This document shows positions 1 through 10,649 of a DNA stretch of 64,000 nucleotides, in pieces. Under the pieces are notes generated by a model, which worked only from the letters and a program-made list of their open reading frames with translations, had not been told where the DNA came from and ran no database searches. The stretch spans positions 1 to 64,000 of the forward strand of contig NZ_CP025228.1 in assembly GCF_004102025.1 (NCBI RefSeq), given 5' to 3'. The position numbers were made by a program, and so were the translations under genes. Within the stretch, counting starts at the first letter, position 1. Every line of letters starts with the position of its first letter. The stretch comes from Actinomyces qiguomingii. Its GTDB lineage: Bacteria; Actinomycetota; Actinomycetes; Actinomycetales; Actinomycetaceae.

Positions 1-45
1 GCAACCGCAGTGTGCGGGATCGGTTACCGTTCTTCTAGCGCATCC

Positions 46-72
46 GTTCAGCCGACTTCCAGCCGGCTGAAC
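46..72. promoter_or_regulatory. inverted repeat upstream of dnaA
   Basis: Perfect 9-bp arms GTTCAGCCG (46-54) and CGGCTGAAC (64-72) with a 9-nt spacer lie 60-90 nt upstream of the dnaA start. It could be the terminator of the gene beyond the left edge or a regulator site for dnaA. No T-run follows, so a plain intrinsic terminator is not clearly shown. Confidence 0.4.
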
Positions 73-132
73 GATCATCAGCAAGTCCATCCCCAACCGT
101 CCGACCAGTTTTCAGTCAGTCAGGAGTGAGCC

Positions 133-1617
133 GTGGCCGACGAAGCGACGACACAGTGGCGCTCGGCCCTCGAGATCCTCGCCACCTCGGCCGAGCTCGG
201 CCAGGGCAAGTTATCCATCATCCGCACGACCCACGCCGTCGATGTGGACGGCACGCTCGTGCTCATCGTCGGCTCCGGATTCGCTAAGGGTGTGGTTGAC
301 AATTCACGCGAGCTGATCAGCCAGGCACTGCACCGGGCCGCCGGCTACGAAGTCCCCTTCGAAGTGATCGTCGACACATCCTTGGAGTCGTCTGCGCCCG
401 TGCTAGCCAACCGGGCCGATGTTCCAGCCATCAGCCTGGTCCGCCCCGTCGTCGAGCAGATCCCCGAGGCACCCATCCCGGCGGTGGCGGCAACCGCTCC
501 GCCCGCCGGAACCACCCCCAGCCCCGGTTATATGGCCGGCCAGCCTTCCCCGACGGCGGAGCCCCCCAATGCCGATTCGGACCTGAACCCCAAGTACACC
601 TTCGACACCTATGTCACCGGCTCGTCCAACCGGCTGCCGCACGCCTCCGCCATTGCGGTGGCCGAAGCACCCGCAAAGGCCTACAACCCGCTGTTCATCT
701 ATGGCGGCTCCGGGCTGGGTAAAACGCACCTGCTGCACGCCATCGGCCACTACGCCCGGCGTCTGTACCCCTCCATAAGGGTCAAGTACGTCTCCAGTGA
801 GGAGTTCGTCTCCGACTTCATCGCCTCGGTGGCCGACGGCCGCATGGACGCCTTCAAGCGCCGCTACCGTGAGGTCGACATCCTCCTGGTCGATGACATC
901 CAGTTCCTCCAGGGCAAGGAGCAGACGCTGGAAGAGTTCTTCCACACTTTCAACGCCCTGCACACCGCCAACAAGCAGGTGGTGCTCACCTCCGACCAAC
1001 CGCCCAAGGCGCTGGGAGGCTTCGAGGAGAGGTTGCGCTCGCGCTTCGAGTGGGGTCTTCTGGCCGATGTCCAGCCCCCGGACTTCGAGACCCGCACCGC
1101 GATCCTGTCCCGCAAGGCCGGCGCGGAGGGATTGGACCTGCCCGCGGACGTGCTGGAATACATCGCCAGCCGGGTCACCACCAATATCCGCGAGCTCGAG
1201 GGCGCCCTCATCCGCGTGACCGCCTTCGCGTCTCTGACCAAGCAGCCGGTGGACCGCACCCTGGCCGAGTTGGTGCTCAAGGACATCATCACCGATCCGG
1301 CCAGCGAGGAGATCACCCCCGCCCTGATCATGGCGCAGACCGCGGACTACTTCGGCATCAGCATCGACGATCTGTGCTCGGCCAATCGGGCGCGCACCAT
1401 CGTGCACGCCCGCCACATCGGCATGTACCTGTGTCGGGAGATGACCGACATGTCCCTGCCGCAGATCGGGCGTGAATTCGGCGGCCGGGACCACACCACG
1501 GTCATGAGCGCTGACAAGAAGATCCGCACGCAGATGGCCGAGCGGCGCGAAACCTACAACCACGTCGCCGAGCTGACCGCCCGCATCAAGCAGGCGGCCC
1601 AGTCCTCCGCTGGCTGA
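133..1617 (+). CDS. dnaA: chromosomal replication initiator DnaA
   Basis: AAA+ ATPase that binds DnaA boxes and opens the origin. The 494-aa product has the usual four-part layout: N-terminal domain I, a Pro/Ala-rich domain II linker (about residues 95-150), the AAA+ core with Walker [12 protein letters not shown] and Walker [13 protein letters not shown], and the C-terminal DNA-binding domain with the DnaA signature FGGRDHTTV. The start is GTG at 133, chosen because AGGAGTGAG (122-130) precedes it at good spacing. It is the first gene of the conserved dnaA-dnaN-recF-gyrB-gyrA block, all on the + strand. Identification is secure. Confidence 0.98.
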   Translation: MADEATTQWRSALEILATSAELGQGKLSIIRTTHAVDVDGTLVLIVGSGFAKGVVDNSRELISQALHRAAGYEVPFEVIVDTSLESSAPVLANRADVPAISLVRPVVEQIPEAPIPAVAATAPPAGTTPSPGYMAGQPSPTAEPPNADSDLNPKYTFDTYVTGSSNRLPHASAIAVAEAPAKAYNPLFIYGGSGLGKTHLLHAIGHYARRLYPSIRVKYVSSEEFVSDFIASVADGRMDAFKRRYREVDILLVDDIQFLQGKEQTLEEFFHTFNALHTANKQVVLTSDQPPKALGGFEERLRSRFEWGLLADVQPPDFETRTAILSRKAGAEGLDLPADVLEYIASRVTTNIRELEGALIRVTAFASLTKQPVDRTLAELVLKDIITDPASEEITPALIMAQTADYFGISIDDLCSANRARTIVHARHIGMYLCREMTDMSLPQIGREFGGRDHTTVMSADKKIRTQMAERRETYNHVAELTARIKQAAQSSAG

Positions 1618-1629
1618 CGCCTCCCTATG

Positions 1630-1655
1630 GCCTGGACGCCGCGGGGCGTCCAGGC
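1630..1655 (+). terminator. hairpin after dnaA (first of two)
   Basis: Perfect 11-bp stem GCCTGGACGCC (1630-1640) and GGCGTCCAGGC (1645-1655) with a GCGG loop, 12 nt after the dnaA stop. No T-tract follows, as is common for actinobacterial terminators. Confidence 0.6.
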
Positions 1656-1690
1656 CCGCAACTTGGGATCAGACTCAGTGCCGTACTGCA

Positions 1691-1715
1691 CCTGGGACGC
1701 CCCCTGGCGTCCAGG
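1691..1715 (+). terminator. hairpin after dnaA (second of two)
   Basis: A near copy of the preceding hairpin: CCTGGGACGCC pairs with GGCGTCCAGG across a short C-rich loop, with one bulged G. Two similar stems in tandem suggest a double terminator isolating dnaA from dnaN. Confidence 0.5.
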
Positions 1716-2120
1716 CACGCAAGTTTGTGCCTAGGGGGCATGACGGGATGTGGACCGTGCTGCGGAGCGGCGGTGGAAACCACAGCCCCGATGTGTGGAA
1801 TCTGAATCGCCACCTGGGGACGCGTCCGCGGGCGAACTACAACAATCCACCGGCACAGCCCGTGCTCCACGGAACTACGAGTCTGTAATTCCACAAGCGC
1901 CCGGAGCCAGGCGCCGCCATAAGCACCGGTTATCCCCAAGATCCACACCACCTACCACCCCTACCAGACTTGTCATTCACCGCTCGATCTGCTCGCCCGC
2001 ACTTGGACACCGGCTCCCAGACGATCCCGCGATGCGCTACCGCAGCCCAAGCGTCTACACTCGGCCGCAAACCGACACCACGTACATGCCGGGAGCTCCC
2101 GGCCGCCGAGGAGGCACTTC

Positions 2121-3254
2121 ATGAAGCTCAGGGTCGACCGCGACGTCCTCGCCGACGCCGTCACTTGGACCGCACGCTCGGTGCCGGCGCGCCCCCCGGT
2201 GCCCGTACTCGCCGGTGTCCGTCTAGAGGCGACCGCAGCCTCACTGATCCTGGCCTCCTTCGATTACGAGGTCTCCGCCCACTGTGAGGTTGCGGCCGAT
2301 GTCGAGGAGGAGGGTGTGGTGCTGGTCTCCGGAAGGCTGCTGGCCGACATCGCCAAGGCCCTGCCCTCCAAGCCCGTTGATTTGGAGGTCGAGGGCACCA
2401 AGGTGACGGTCAGCTGCGGTGCCTCCCACTTCTCCCTGGCGGCCATGGCCGCCGATGACTATCCGGCCCTGCCGCAGATGCCGGGTGTAGCCGGCACCGT
2501 CGACGCTCATGACCTCGCCCAGGCCGTCTCCCAGGTATCTATCGCGGCCTCCCGCGACGAGACGCTGCCGCTGCTCACAAGCGTGCAGATCGACGTCAAC
2601 GGCCCCAGCCTGACCCTGATGGCCACCGACCGCTACCGGCTGGCGGTGCGGGAGATGACCTGGCAGCCGCAGGACCCCGAACTGGCCACACAGGCACTGC
2701 TCAAGGCCCGCACCTTATCCGACGTCGCCAAGTCTCTGACCTCCTCCGGGGATGTGACGGTCGCCCTGACCGAAGCCGACTCGGCCGCCTCCAGCCTGAT
2801 CGGTTTTGAGGCCGGCGGGCGTCGCACCACCAGTCTGCTGACCGACGGCGACTATCCGCCGGTGCTGCGCCTGTTCCCCGAAAGCACCACCATTCACGCC
2901 ACCGTGGGCCGTGAGGAGCTCATGGCCGCCGTGCGGCGCGTCAGCCTGGTCGCGGACCGGGCCGCCCCCATCCACATGTCCTTCACCGCCGGGAATCTGG
3001 CCCTGGACGCCGGGCAGGGCGATGACGCGCAGGCCTCCGAGCAGCTGGTCGCCCACCTGGACGGGGAGGACATCGCCACGGCCTTCAACCCCGCCTACCT
3101 GCTGGACGGCCTGGGCGCCACCACCCAGCCGTATGTGCGCTTCGACTTCACCCACCCCTCCAAGCCCGCGGTGCTGACCGGCATGAGTGCCATCGACGGC
3201 GAGGAGGACACCTCTTTCCGCTACCTGATCATGCCGATCCGCTTCGGCGCCTGA
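2121..3254 (+). CDS. dnaN: DNA polymerase III beta subunit (sliding clamp)
   Basis: Ring-shaped processivity clamp that tethers DNA polymerase III to DNA. The 377-aa product has the typical length and three-domain composition. Family-typical stretches include the N-terminal MKLRVDRDVLADAVTW, TDRYRLAVREM in the middle, and the C-terminal YLIMPIR. The ATG at 2121 is preceded by GAGGAGG (2108-2114). It is followed after 55 nt by recF. Identification is secure. Confidence 0.97.
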   Translation: MKLRVDRDVLADAVTWTARSVPARPPVPVLAGVRLEATAASLILASFDYEVSAHCEVAADVEEEGVVLVSGRLLADIAKALPSKPVDLEVEGTKVTVSCGASHFSLAAMAADDYPALPQMPGVAGTVDAHDLAQAVSQVSIAASRDETLPLLTSVQIDVNGPSLTLMATDRYRLAVREMTWQPQDPELATQALLKARTLSDVAKSLTSSGDVTVALTEADSAASSLIGFEAGGRRTTSLLTDGDYPPVLRLFPESTTIHATVGREELMAAVRRVSLVADRAAPIHMSFTAGNLALDAGQGDDAQASEQLVAHLDGEDIATAFNPAYLLDGLGATTQPYVRFDFTHPSKPAVLTGMSAIDGEEDTSFRYLIMPIRFGA

Positions 3255-3309
3255 GACGCCGCCGAATCCATGAGATACGGCGGCGGGCGACGTCCGCGTC
3301 ACACCTGTC

Positions 3310-4530
3310 ATGTATATCTCCGACCTTGCACTGGACGACTTCCGCTCCTTCCACGAACTCGTCCTTGCCCTTGAGCCCGGACCCACCGCATTCGTCGGGT
3401 CCAATGGGCAGGGCAAGACGAATCTGGTGGAGGCGGTCGCCTACCTGTCGACCCTGTCCAGCCACCGTGTGGGCACCGACGCGGCACTGGTGCGTTATGC
3501 CGCCTCCGGTGAACCACAGCCAGCCGGTGCCGTGATCCGCGCCAAGGTGGTCCACGGTCACCGCCCCAGCGTGTTGGAGTTGGAGCTCATCTCGGGGCGT
3601 GCCAATCGGGCGCGCCTGAACCGTAACTCCACGCGTCCGCGTGATCTGCTCGGGATTTTGCGCACTGTGGTCTTCGCGCCGGAGGATTTGGCGTTGGTGC
3701 GCGAGCAGCCGACCGTGCGTCGACGCTTCCTGGACGATCTGGCCGTGACCCTCAAGCCGTCGCTGGCGAGTCTGCGGGCCGAGCACGACAAGATCCTCGC
3801 CCAGCGTGCCAGCCTACTGAAGTCGGCTCGCGCCGCCCGCGCCTCCACCTCCTCCATGCTGTCTACTTTGGAGGTGTGGGATGCCCAACTGGCCGCGGCG
3901 GCCGCCCGCCTGATCGCCGCCCGCATCGACGTGGTGCAGCGGCTGCGCCCGTGGGTGGCTGAAAGCTATGGGCGTGTCAGCCAGGGCCGTTCGGCCGCCC
4001 GCATCGCCTACCGTTCCAGCCTGCTGGTGCATGAGGGTGCGGCAGAACCGGATCCCGCCGCCGAGGATGTTTTCATTGCCGCCGAGGAGTCGCTGCGCAA
4101 TACCTCGGCTACGGCGGCCCGCCTGGAGGAGGCCATGGGCGCCCTGCATGCCCGTGAGATCGACCGGGGCGCCAACCTGGTGGGTGCCCACCGCGACGAT
4201 CTGAGCCTGTTCCTGGATGCCCTGCCCGCCAAGGGTTTCGCCTCTCACGGCGAGCAGTGGTCCCTGGCGCTGGCGCTGCGGCTGGCCTCATACGAATTGC
4301 TGCGCCACGATGTGGACGCCTACGGGGGCGATGGCGAGCCCGTGCTCATCCTCGACGACGTCTTCGCCTCCCTGGATGAGGGCCGCCGCCGGGCCCTGGC
4401 GGGGATCGCCGCCGAGGCCCAGCAGGTGCTGCTCACGGCCGCGGTCGGTGAGGATCTTCCCTCCGCGCTTTCCGGGGCACGCTTCCACGTCACCAACACC
4501 GCCACCGGATCACAGGTGCGCCGTGACTGA
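3310..4530 (+). CDS. recF: DNA replication and repair protein RecF
   Basis: SMC-like ATPase that helps load RecA at single-strand gaps. The 406-aa product has Walker A GSNGQGKTNLVEA near residue 32 and a C-terminal D-loop/Walker B stretch LILDDVFASLDEGRR, as in RecF. The N-terminus MYISDLALDDFRSF matches the family, which supports the ATG at 3310, although no strong ribosome binding site is visible. Its last 8 nt overlap the next gene, so the two are probably translationally coupled. Confidence 0.96.
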   Translation: MYISDLALDDFRSFHELVLALEPGPTAFVGSNGQGKTNLVEAVAYLSTLSSHRVGTDAALVRYAASGEPQPAGAVIRAKVVHGHRPSVLELELISGRANRARLNRNSTRPRDLLGILRTVVFAPEDLALVREQPTVRRRFLDDLAVTLKPSLASLRAEHDKILAQRASLLKSARAARASTSSMLSTLEVWDAQLAAAAARLIAARIDVVQRLRPWVAESYGRVSQGRSAARIAYRSSLLVHEGAAEPDPAAEDVFIAAEESLRNTSATAARLEEAMGALHAREIDRGANLVGAHRDDLSLFLDALPAKGFASHGEQWSLALALRLASYELLRHDVDAYGGDGEPVLILDDVFASLDEGRRRALAGIAAEAQQVLLTAAVGEDLPSALSGARFHVTNTATGSQVRRD

Positions 4531-5200
4531 CTCGCTCCCCGACTCGGGCACCGGTCGTCCGCACGCATCCCCGGAGCCGTCCCCGCGAAGGTCGGCGGAG
4601 GCCGAGTCGGTCGACGCATTGGCGGCTCGGGCCTTGGCGCGGGAACGTTCCCGCGCCTGGGATGCTGGACAGACCCGCCGCGCCCTGAACCGGCAGGCGG
4701 CCGACGCCGATGGTGTAGCCGCCTGGGACCGGCGTCGTCGCGGCGGCACGGACACCGAGGGCGAAGGCATCAATGCCTCCGATATGGATCGCGGCCCCGG
4801 GCTGCCCCCGGGCCGTGACCGGCCCGGCCCCACCCGTTTCGATCCGCGCACCGGCAAGCAGGATCTGCGACGCTACGCCGAGCGGCACGGTTGGGCCTCC
4901 AAACTGGCAATGGCGTCGGTGTCCGTGCGCTGGCGGGAGATCGTCGGCGAGCAGATCGCCGAGCACGCCGTCATCGAGAGCTTCGAACCGGGCCGCCTGA
5001 CGCTGCGGGCCTCTTCCACCGCCTGGGCCCAGCAACTGCGGCTGCTGCTGCCCGGCATTGAGCGGCAGGTCGAACAGGCTCTGGGTGAGGGCGCAGGCGC
5101 CGTCGAGATCCGCATCCTGGGTCCGGCCGGACCCTCCTGGCGCCATGGGCGCTTCGGCGCCGCCCGCGGTGGTCGGGGCCCCCGCGACACCTACGGGTGA
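4523..5200 (+). CDS. DUF721 (DciA-like) protein
   Basis: A 225-aa protein starting at GTG 4523 inside the recF stop region. The first ~110 residues are basic, charged and probably disordered. The C-terminal half carries the DUF721 core: WASKLAMASVSVRWREIVG followed by a conserved hydrophobic stretch (RLTLRASSTAWAQQL). In actinobacteria this gene sits between recF and gyrB, as here. DUF721 proteins related to DciA are linked to replicative helicase loading, so a role in initiation is inferred from family and location. Confidence 0.85.
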   Translation: MTDSLPDSGTGRPHASPEPSPRRSAEAESVDALAARALARERSRAWDAGQTRRALNRQAADADGVAAWDRRRRGGTDTEGEGINASDMDRGPGLPPGRDRPGPTRFDPRTGKQDLRRYAERHGWASKLAMASVSVRWREIVGEQIAEHAVIESFEPGRLTLRASSTAWAQQLRLLLPGIERQVEQALGEGAGAVEIRILGPAGPSWRHGRFGAARGGRGPRDTYG

Positions 5201-5247
5201 AGGGCGCAGCCCGGATACCTATGGGAGCGTCGCTGCAGACGAGCCGA

Positions 5248-6759
5248 TCACATTCGATCCTCGGGGGTGAGTGGCAGTAATTCGATGATCCGGTCGGCGC
5301 AGGCGGACAGCAGCTCGTCGTCGTGAGTCACCACCACGACGACCTTTCCGGCGTTGGCCAGTCGACGAATCGTCTTTGCCGTGGACTGTAGATGCCGGTA
5401 GTCCAGTCCGGAGGAGGGCTCGTCGAATACGTAGATCTCCTTATCGATCATCTGCGCGGCGGCCACGACGAGCCGCTGCTTCTGCCCTCCAGACAGGGAC
5501 ATGGGATGGCGCTCGGCGACGTCGGCCAGCCCGTGCTCCGCCAGGGTCGCTTCGACCGTCCCGTTGAGCGGGGAATCGGCAGATGCGCCCAGAGTCAACT
5601 CCTCGCGCACATCGGAGCCGAAGAGTTGGCGGTGTACATCCTGCATGACGATGTAACCGAGGCTGGTGCGCTCCCGTGCCCGCACCGGCTTGCCATCCAG
5701 GAGGATGGTTCCATGGGCGCGCCGCAGTCCTACCAGGATGCGGGTAAGGGTGGACTTGCCGGCCCCGTTGGGGCCTACGAGTGCCGTAACTCGGCCACGG
5801 GGCAGATGCAGGTGGGGAATGTCGAGTACTTGCCGGGAGCCGTAGGACAAGCGCAGGCCGTTCATGACGACGCCGTCCACCTTTGTGCCGGTGTTATCGG
5901 GCCGGTGCCCGGTGGCCCGGTCCGCCTCCGGAGCGTCCGCATGGCCGGTGGCCGGCGCATGGAGGATCTGGGCCGCAGGTGTGCGGGGAGGCCGGTGTAA
6001 TGCGCGCAGTCCCAGCTTCTTGCGCTCGTCCTGGTCCAGGGACCACAGCTCGGCGGCCGGCATCTGTCGCACGATACGGCCGTGGTCGAGCATGACGGCC
6101 CGATCGATGACGCCGTTGAGATAGGCGAGGCGGTGTTCGGCGATCACCATCGTGGCACCGGCGGACCGCAGGTCCAGCAGGATACGGCGCAGGCGCTCCA
6201 CCGAGGGTGCGGACAGGTTCGAGGTCGGCTCGTCGAACAGGTGCACCGTCGGTTGAGCCGCTATTGCGGCCGCACATGCGACCAGCTGCTTGTGACCACC
6301 CGACAGCCGGAACACATCGGCGTCCAGCAGTTCCTCGATTCCGGTACGCCGAGCCGCCTGTGCCACCCGGTGGCGGATCAGGTCCGGTGCAACACCGAAG
6401 TTCTCCGGGCCGAAGGCGATCTCATCGCGGACCTGCGGGGTGAAGAATTGGGTGCGGGGGTTTTGGAAGACGGTGGCCACCTTGCGGCCCGCGACTTGCA
6501 GCGAGGTGGTGGCGATGTTGAGGCCATCCACCTGCACGGAACCGGTGAGCCGGCCGGAGTGGAAGTGCGGAACCAGCCCGTTGATCATCCTCAGCAGGGT
6601 CGACTTGCCGCAGCCACTGGGCCCGCACAGCAGCACGCACTCGCCGACGTCGATGTGCATATCCACGTCGTTCAGTCCGGCGACCAGCGCTCCTGGAGCG
6701 TCCGAGACCTCGCCGTCCGAGGATCCGTAGGCGAAGGAGACCCGATCGACGTCAATCAT
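5248..6759 (-). CDS. ECF transporter ATPase, two fused ABC domains
   Basis: Energy-coupling factor ATPase of 503 aa with both nucleotide-binding domains in one chain. Domain 1 has Walker A GPSGCGKSTLLR and signature LSGGHKQ. Domain 2 has Walker A GPNGAGKSTLT and signature LSGGQKQR. It is third in an operon with the T and S components and overlaps the T gene by ATGA (6756-6759). The substrate is not shown by the ATPase; the operon's control region suggests a metal-related nutrient. Its stop lies 47 nt from the convergent DUF721 gene. Confidence 0.92.
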   Translation of the reverse strand: MIDVDRVSFAYGSSDGEVSDAPGALVAGLNDVDMHIDVGECVLLCGPSGCGKSTLLRMINGLVPHFHSGRLTGSVQVDGLNIATTSLQVAGRKVATVFQNPRTQFFTPQVRDEIAFGPENFGVAPDLIRHRVAQAARRTGIEELLDADVFRLSGGHKQLVACAAAIAAQPTVHLFDEPTSNLSAPSVERLRRILLDLRSAGATMVIAEHRLAYLNGVIDRAVMLDHGRIVRQMPAAELWSLDQDERKKLGLRALHRPPRTPAAQILHAPATGHADAPEADRATGHRPDNTGTKVDGVVMNGLRLSYGSRQVLDIPHLHLPRGRVTALVGPNGAGKSTLTRILVGLRRAHGTILLDGKPVRARERTSLGYIVMQDVHRQLFGSDVREELTLGASADSPLNGTVEATLAEHGLADVAERHPMSLSGGQKQRLVVAAAQMIDKEIYVFDEPSSGLDYRHLQSTAKTIRRLANAGKVVVVVTHDDELLSACADRIIELLPLTPEDRM

Positions 6760-7481
6760 CCGATAAGCCTCCCGATGAAGACACCCATTATCAGTACTGC
6801 CATGGCCAGGCCGAGTACGTCCCCCGCACCGAAGTCCAGCTGAACGATCGAGGTGCGTCGACGACTCCCGCCCAGGCCCCGCGTCAGGGCGGAGGCCGCC
6901 AACTCATCACCGATGCGTGTGGAGGAGACCAGCAGTGGCACCATGATGTGCTCAATGGCCTGGACCGGCTCGCGCAGGATCCCCCAACGCCCCGAGTGGA
7001 GCCGCCGCAGCCGGGCCGCTTGCACCACCGCGGTCATCTCTTCAGCCAGTGTTGGGAAGAACCGCAGCATCACCGACATGGGAATCACTAGCGCTTCGGG
7101 TGCGCGCAGACGACGCAGTGCCTCGATCAGCTCGGACGGCGTGGTGGTGCGCACGATGTACGCCCCGATGGCCACGGCGGGCAGATAGTTGCCGATGAAG
7201 AAACCTACCGCGCCCAACGTGTACCAGATGGCGCCTTCGAATACCTCGGAGGCGAGCAGCCGCACCACCCGGCATGCCACGAACAGGCCCGCCAGGCCGC
7301 CGAGCATGCGCCAGGCGCCGGCGGATGCGAGTAGGACCGCCACACAGACAAATGCCATCAGGGACGCCAGCAGATCCACCCGGGTCAGCGCCGCCACATT
7401 AATGACGCACACCAGCAGCAACTTGGTGCGCGGATCAAGTCGCAGCCGTCCGGTTGCGCGGGACCGAGCCAGTAGCTGCAT
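6756..7481 (-). CDS. ECF transporter transmembrane T component (EcfT-like)
   Basis: Membrane scaffold of an ECF importer, 241 aa. The start at 7481 (MQLLARSRATGRLRLDPRTK) is chosen because upstream in-frame codons lie within the S-component gene and because LDPRTKLLL is the typical EcfT N-terminus. Several hydrophobic helices follow, then a long cytoplasmic segment with the Ala-Arg-Arg type coupling region (VQAARLRRLHSGRW). It starts 1 nt after the S-gene stop and overlaps the ATPase gene by 4 nt. Confidence 0.88.
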   Translation of the reverse strand: MQLLARSRATGRLRLDPRTKLLLVCVINVAALTRVDLLASLMAFVCVAVLLASAGAWRMLGGLAGLFVACRVVRLLASEVFEGAIWYTLGAVGFFIGNYLPAVAIGAYIVRTTTPSELIEALRRLRAPEALVIPMSVMLRFFPTLAEEMTAVVQAARLRRLHSGRWGILREPVQAIEHIMVPLLVSSTRIGDELAASALTRGLGGSRRRTSIVQLDFGAGDVLGLAMAVLIMGVFIGRLIG

Positions 7482-7482
7482 C

Positions 7483-8115
7483 TCAAGCGATGCCGGCTCG
7501 GATGAAGTGCTTGCGCAGCATCTTCTGCCCCAGGAGACCGCCCAGGCAGGCACTGACGAAGATAACCGCCAGAATCGCCGCGAAGGGACCGGGCGAGAAC
7601 ACGGTCTCCCAGGCGGCGGCGTACGCATCACCCATCTGTTCCGCGATGTCGGCCAGGTAGGCGTCGCGCTGGTAGTACATCGGCACGATCGGCCCGATCA
7701 CCCACAGCGTGAAGAATGCGTAGGCGAGTATCGCGGCCCGAGCGGAGCGGTAGTGGCCGCGGGCCAGGATCAGTTCCGCTATCCCGGAGAAGACTACGGC
7801 GGCCACCAGGGTGGTCCAGGCGTGACCGGTCAGCACCATGAGCAGGGCGGCGATGAGCCCTGTGAGCAGAACCATGCCGGGCTTGCGGATGCGAGTGATG
7901 TACAGGGAGAAGACGATGCCGTTGACAGCGGCGGAGACGATCATGCCGACGGCCTGGGCCACCGGTCCCAGCACGCCGACGAAGCCGAAGGCGAAACCGA
8001 TCACGAAGTACAGGGCCGTGAAGACACCGACCGTGATCAGATCCCTGGGCGTCAGGGAGCGCGGCCTGGTTGAGGCGGCGAGGTCGGCATTTGGAGCAGA
8101 TGCGGTGGTGGACAT
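7483..8115 (-). CDS. ECF transporter substrate-binding S component, Trep_Strep/MptD-like
   Basis: Integral membrane S component of 210 aa with about six hydrophobic segments. The start MSTTASAPNADLAAS at 8115 has AGAAGG eight or so bases upstream on the coding strand. The core LITVGVFTALYFVIGFAFG and the proline-rich IGPIVPMYYQRDAYL resemble the Trep_Strep/MptD S-component family, whose substrates are mostly unassigned. It is first in the operon, followed at once by the T and ATPase genes. Two operator-like sequences sit just upstream. Confidence 0.8.
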   Translation of the reverse strand: MSTTASAPNADLAASTRPRSLTPRDLITVGVFTALYFVIGFAFGFVGVLGPVAQAVGMIVSAAVNGIVFSLYITRIRKPGMVLLTGLIAALLMVLTGHAWTTLVAAVVFSGIAELILARGHYRSARAAILAYAFFTLWVIGPIVPMYYQRDAYLADIAEQMGDAYAAAWETVFSPGPFAAILAVIFVSACLGGLLGQKMLRKHFIRAGIA

Positions 8116-8132
8116 GGACGAACCTTCTAGGC

Positions 8133-8151
8133 TTAGTGGAGCCATACCTAA
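8133..8151 (-). promoter_or_regulatory. DtxR/IdeR-like operator upstream of the ECF operon
   Basis: TTAGTGGAGCCATACCTAA is a 19-nt partial dyad matching 14 of 19 positions of the DtxR/IdeR consensus (TTAGGTTAGSCTAACCTAA), by my count. It lies 18-36 nt upstream of the S-component start, a position suited to repression by an iron-loaded regulator. No binding evidence exists. Confidence 0.5.
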
Positions 8152-8177
8152 TATGAATAAGAACATCATTATCATAT
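8151..8177 (-). promoter_or_regulatory. Fur/Zur-like AT-rich dyad upstream of the ECF operon
   Basis: ATATGA (8151-8156) and TCATAT (8172-8177) bound an AT-rich imperfect palindrome containing CATCATTATCA, similar to Fur-family (Fur/Zur) boxes. It is strikingly AT-rich for this genome and abuts the DtxR-like site. The remaining ~250 nt up to gyrB (8178-8425) show no other element except the gyrB ribosome binding site. Confidence 0.45.
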
Positions 8178-8422
8178 ACCGCGGCAGGGTGTCGTCCGCC
8201 GGCGAGGACTCCGCGCGCGGGTGACGTTGCCCACGCCAGCATCCGCGCCGTCGTGACCGACGATTAACCGATCCACGGTAGAATCGGCACGTAATAGCCC
8301 ATGGTGCGTCCAGGGCCATGCGCAAGGTACCCACCTACACGCGCCGGATCCCATGCCCGGATGACGGCGCCTGAGTAACCGCATGGAATGCAGGCCCGGC
8401 GCACATGAAGAGGAGCAACTGA

Positions 8423-10528
<2,106 letters not shown>

Positions 10529-10649
10529 GCGGCCCGCGGGCTCCCAACGACTGACAAATGCCGGGCCCGCCCCGGTGCCTGTCGGCTCGCCGTCGGCCCG
10601 CGCACCGCGCTACCACTGAACTTCAGTACCCCACCAGCAAAGGAATTCC

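Larger units (their letters stand above)
1618..2120. other. dnaA-dnaN intergenic region, candidate oriC
   Basis: This 503-nt gap has no credible gene. In many actinobacteria oriC lies between dnaA and dnaN, and this gap has a near-consensus DnaA box, TTATCCCCA at 1930-1938 (one mismatch to TTATCCACA), followed by AGATCCACA at 1939-1947 and a weaker TGTGGACCG at 1749-1757. That is fewer clear boxes than expected for an actinobacterial oriC, and a denser box cluster sits at 15.25-15.48 kb, so the origin position is only inferred. Confidence 0.45.
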
